DNA from: Syntrophomonadaceae bacterium
GTDB taxonomy: Bacteria > Bacillota > Dethiobacteria > DTU022
Reading direction: 5' to 3'
Length of the DNA: 5,748 bases
NCBI GenBank assembly: GCA_007119335.1
Contig: SKPU01000144.1
Coordinates: 1 to 5,748, forward strand
A program made the position numbers and the translations under genes. The first letter of the stretch is position 1, and each line of letters starts with the position of its first letter. The notes beneath the pieces are model-generated. The model was given only the letters and a program-made list of their open reading frames with translations, was not told where the DNA came from and searched no databases. This document shows positions 4,158 through 5,748 of the stretch, piece after piece.

Positions 4158-4808
4158 TTGGAATCATTTTGCCCGCTGCATATAGATTTAGAAGGAAGAG
4201 AAGGTCTTGTGATCGGTGGCGGATCCGTTGCTGAACGCAAGGTGAAAACTATGCTCGCTTACCGGACCCGGGTCAGCGTGGTCAGCCCCTCTTTAAATCC
4301 TGTCCTCGGTCAAATGCACAAACAAGGAGATATTGAATACCTGGCCGATATCTACCGGCCGGTATATCTGAAAAACAAGTTTATGGTTATTTGCGCTACG
4401 AACAGCAAAGAAGTTAACCGGCAGGCGGCAGAAGATTGTAAAGAGCGGGGCATCCTGGTTAATTCGGTCAGCGAACCGGATATGTGCAATTTTTTTCTGC
4501 CGGCCCTCCTCAAAAAAGGTCCGCTGACCATTTCTGTTTCAACAGCAGGTAAAAGCCCTGCCCTGGCCCGCCGCTTAAGGGATCAACTGAACAACAGCCT
4601 TGGTATTGAACATGCTGAATTTGCCCGTTTTTTGGGTGAGATCCGGCCCCTGGTGATGGAAAAAGTTGAAGACAAGGCGCACAGAAGAGCCCTCTTTGAA
4701 AAACTGGCCGGGGAAGAATTCTTCAGCGAATTTATGAAGCTGCCCCGGGCGGTTATCGACCGGAAGGTTGCTGAACTGATCGAAGCATACAGCAGGGAGG
4801 AAAGCTGA
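4158..4808 (+). CDS. sirC: Precorrin-2 dehydrogenase / sirohydrochlorin ferrochelatase family protein (SirC/Met8/CysG N-terminal type)
   Basis: This 216-aa protein has the length and layout of the family that oxidises precorrin-2 to sirohydrochlorin with NAD, a step shared by siroheme and anaerobic cobalamin synthesis; some members also insert iron. The Rossmann motif GLVIGGGSVAERK is at residues 16-28. The core block VNSVSEPDMCNFFLPA (101-116) and STAGKSPALARRLRDQL (128-144) match the dimerisation and active-site region. The start is TTG at 4158, nine bases after GGAGGG (4143-4148); no ATG fits, since the N-terminal strand PLHIDLEGR is needed. Aligned to CysG NVVDAP, the proposed catalytic Asp is Ser105 here, with Glu106 next to it. 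It follows the cobalamin riboswitch and overlaps hemC by one base. Family call is firm; whether it also chelates metal is unknown. Confidence 0.92.
   Translation: MESFCPLHIDLEGREGLVIGGGSVAERKVKTMLAYRTRVSVVSPSLNPVLGQMHKQGDIEYLADIYRPVYLKNKFMVICATNSKEVNRQAAEDCKERGILVNSVSEPDMCNFFLPALLKKGPLTISVSTAGKSPALARRLRDQLNNSLGIEHAEFARFLGEIRPLVMEKVEDKAHRRALFEKLAGEEFFSEFMKLPRAVIDRKVAELIEAYSREES
4796..4800 (+). promoter_or_regulatory. Ribosome binding site of hemC inside the upstream gene
   Basis: GGAGG lies seven bases before the ATG at 4808, within the last codons of the precorrin-2 dehydrogenase gene. With the TGATG stop/start overlap at 4806-4810 it supports coupled translation of the two enzymes and fixes the hemC start. 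Confidence 0.85.
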
Positions 4809-5737
4809 TGAAAAAAATGATCATCGGAACCAGGGCCAGTAAGCTGGCCTTGATTCAGGCCGGCCTGGTTAAAGATGTCCTGGTCAAGAAATTCCCGGAG
4901 ATCGAGTTTGTTTTGAGGGAAATTAAAACTACCGGCGATGTAGTAACAGACATCCCGCTTGAGAAAATCGGTGATAAAGGGGTCTTTATTAAAGAACTGG
5001 AAACCGCTTTACTGAACCGGGAAATCGATCTGGCCGTGCACAGTATGAAGGATATGCCGACTGCCCTGCCTGAAGGCCTGATCATCGGGGCGATGATGAC
5101 CCGTGAACAGCCCTGGGACGTCCTGCTCAGCGCAGGGCCGGTTAAACAGTTGTCTGCCTTTAAACCGGGCGATCGGATCGGCAGCAGCAGTTTGCGGCGT
5201 AAGGCCCAGCTGTCGCATCACTATCCCCATCTTGACATACAGCCGGTGCGCGGCAACCTCGACACTCGTCTGAAAAAAATGCAAAAGGGCGAATATGAAG
5301 GGATTATCCTTGCTTATGCCGGGGTGAAGAGGATGGGCTGGTTTGATGCAATCAGCGAGATAATCAGCGGTGACATTTGCCTGCCTGCAGTTGGCCAGGG
5401 AGCAGTCGGGGTGGAAATTAGGAGCGGCGAGGCGGAAACCGCGGCCCTGATCGCTGTTTTGAACTGCCCGCAGACCGAGAAAGCAGTGCTTGCAGAGCGG
5501 GCATTTTTAAGAAAACTGGGAGGCGGCTGCCAGGTCCCGGTTGGGGCTTTAGCAGAGATTAGAAGCGATCAATTAGTTCTGCGGGGGATGGTCGCTTCAA
5601 TAGATGGTCAGGTGCAATTCCGGGAAACAGAAAGAGGCCCGTCCGCCGGGGCTGAAAATATCGGAACCGCCCTGGCTGAACGGCTGCTGCAGCAAGGTTG
5701 CGGCAATATCCTCGATCAAATCAGGCAGGAGTGTTAA
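4808..5737 (+). CDS. hemC: Hydroxymethylbilane synthase (porphobilinogen deaminase)
   Basis: This cytoplasmic enzyme joins four porphobilinogen molecules into the linear tetrapyrrole hydroxymethylbilane, the precursor of uroporphyrinogen III and so of haem, siroheme and cobalamin. At 309 aa it is full length for the family. Visible motifs are IGTRASKLAL (6-15), VHSMKDMPTALPEGL with the catalytic Asp82, GSSSLRRK (125-132), RGNLDTRL (148-155), LAYAGVKRMG (168-177), PAVGQGAVGVE (193-203) and LGGGCQVPVGA with Cys241, which carries the dipyrromethane cofactor. The substrate-binding arginines known in E. coli have counterparts at 9, 130, 131, 148, 154 and 175. A Trp occupies position 103 (QPWD), where many homologues have PRD. 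AGGAG at 5727-5731 and an ATG at 5745 suggest that the next operon gene begins at the window edge, possibly uroporphyrinogen methyltransferase/synthase, but it cannot be read. Confidence 0.98.
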   Translation: MKKMIIGTRASKLALIQAGLVKDVLVKKFPEIEFVLREIKTTGDVVTDIPLEKIGDKGVFIKELETALLNREIDLAVHSMKDMPTALPEGLIIGAMMTREQPWDVLLSAGPVKQLSAFKPGDRIGSSSLRRKAQLSHHYPHLDIQPVRGNLDTRLKKMQKGEYEGIILAYAGVKRMGWFDAISEIISGDICLPAVGQGAVGVEIRSGEAETAALIAVLNCPQTEKAVLAERAFLRKLGGGCQVPVGALAEIRSDQLVLRGMVASIDGQVQFRETERGPSAGAENIGTALAERLLQQGCGNILDQIRQEC

Positions 5738-5748
5738 AAAGCAGATGA

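Overview
The window looks like chromosomal DNA of an anaerobic Gram-positive bacterium of the class Clostridia (Firmicutes). The evidence is the mix of a hybrid-cluster protein, a short MetE-like methyltransferase, c-di-GMP-I and cobalamin riboswitches with intrinsic terminators, strong AGGAGG-type ribosome binding sites, and a siroheme/haem precursor operon. All supported genes are on the + strand. The assignment rests on gene content and regulatory style; no species can be named.

Layout. (1) 2-838: the C-terminal half of the hybrid cluster protein Hcp, cut by the left edge and followed by a long hairpin. (2) 1019-2133: a 32-codon ORF that overlaps by one base a 338-aa MetE/UroD-fold protein with a zinc-type His-x-Cys...Cys pattern. 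(3) 2151-2520: a near-consensus sigma-A promoter, two tandem c-di-GMP-I (GEMM-I) aptamers, and a terminator whose right arm contains the ribosome binding site of the next gene. (4) 2522-3691: a membrane-anchored or secreted protein with a very acidic stalk, a Glu-Pro repeat, a beta-rich domain and a transglutaminase-like Cys-His-Asp domain, closed by a strong terminator. (5) 3794-4114: an extended -10 promoter, a cobalamin riboswitch and two successive terminators. (6) 4158-5737: a precorrin-2 dehydrogenase-type gene (TTG start) overlapping hemC by one base. The operon probably continues past the right edge.

Two independently regulated units stand out. In the first, c-di-GMP is predicted to control a cell-surface transglutaminase-fold protein. 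The second aptamer has an 11-bp perfect alternative pairing, 2381-2391 with 2488-2498. It uses ligand-pocket bases on one side and abuts the terminator on the other, which predicts a c-di-GMP OFF switch. In the second unit, cobalamin is predicted to repress early tetrapyrrole steps: hydroxymethylbilane synthase, and the precorrin-2 to sirohydrochlorin oxidation. This is feedback on corrinoid synthesis. The most unusual parts are the tandem c-di-GMP control region with its surface-protein target, and the Ser in place of the usual catalytic Asp in the precorrin-2 dehydrogenase.
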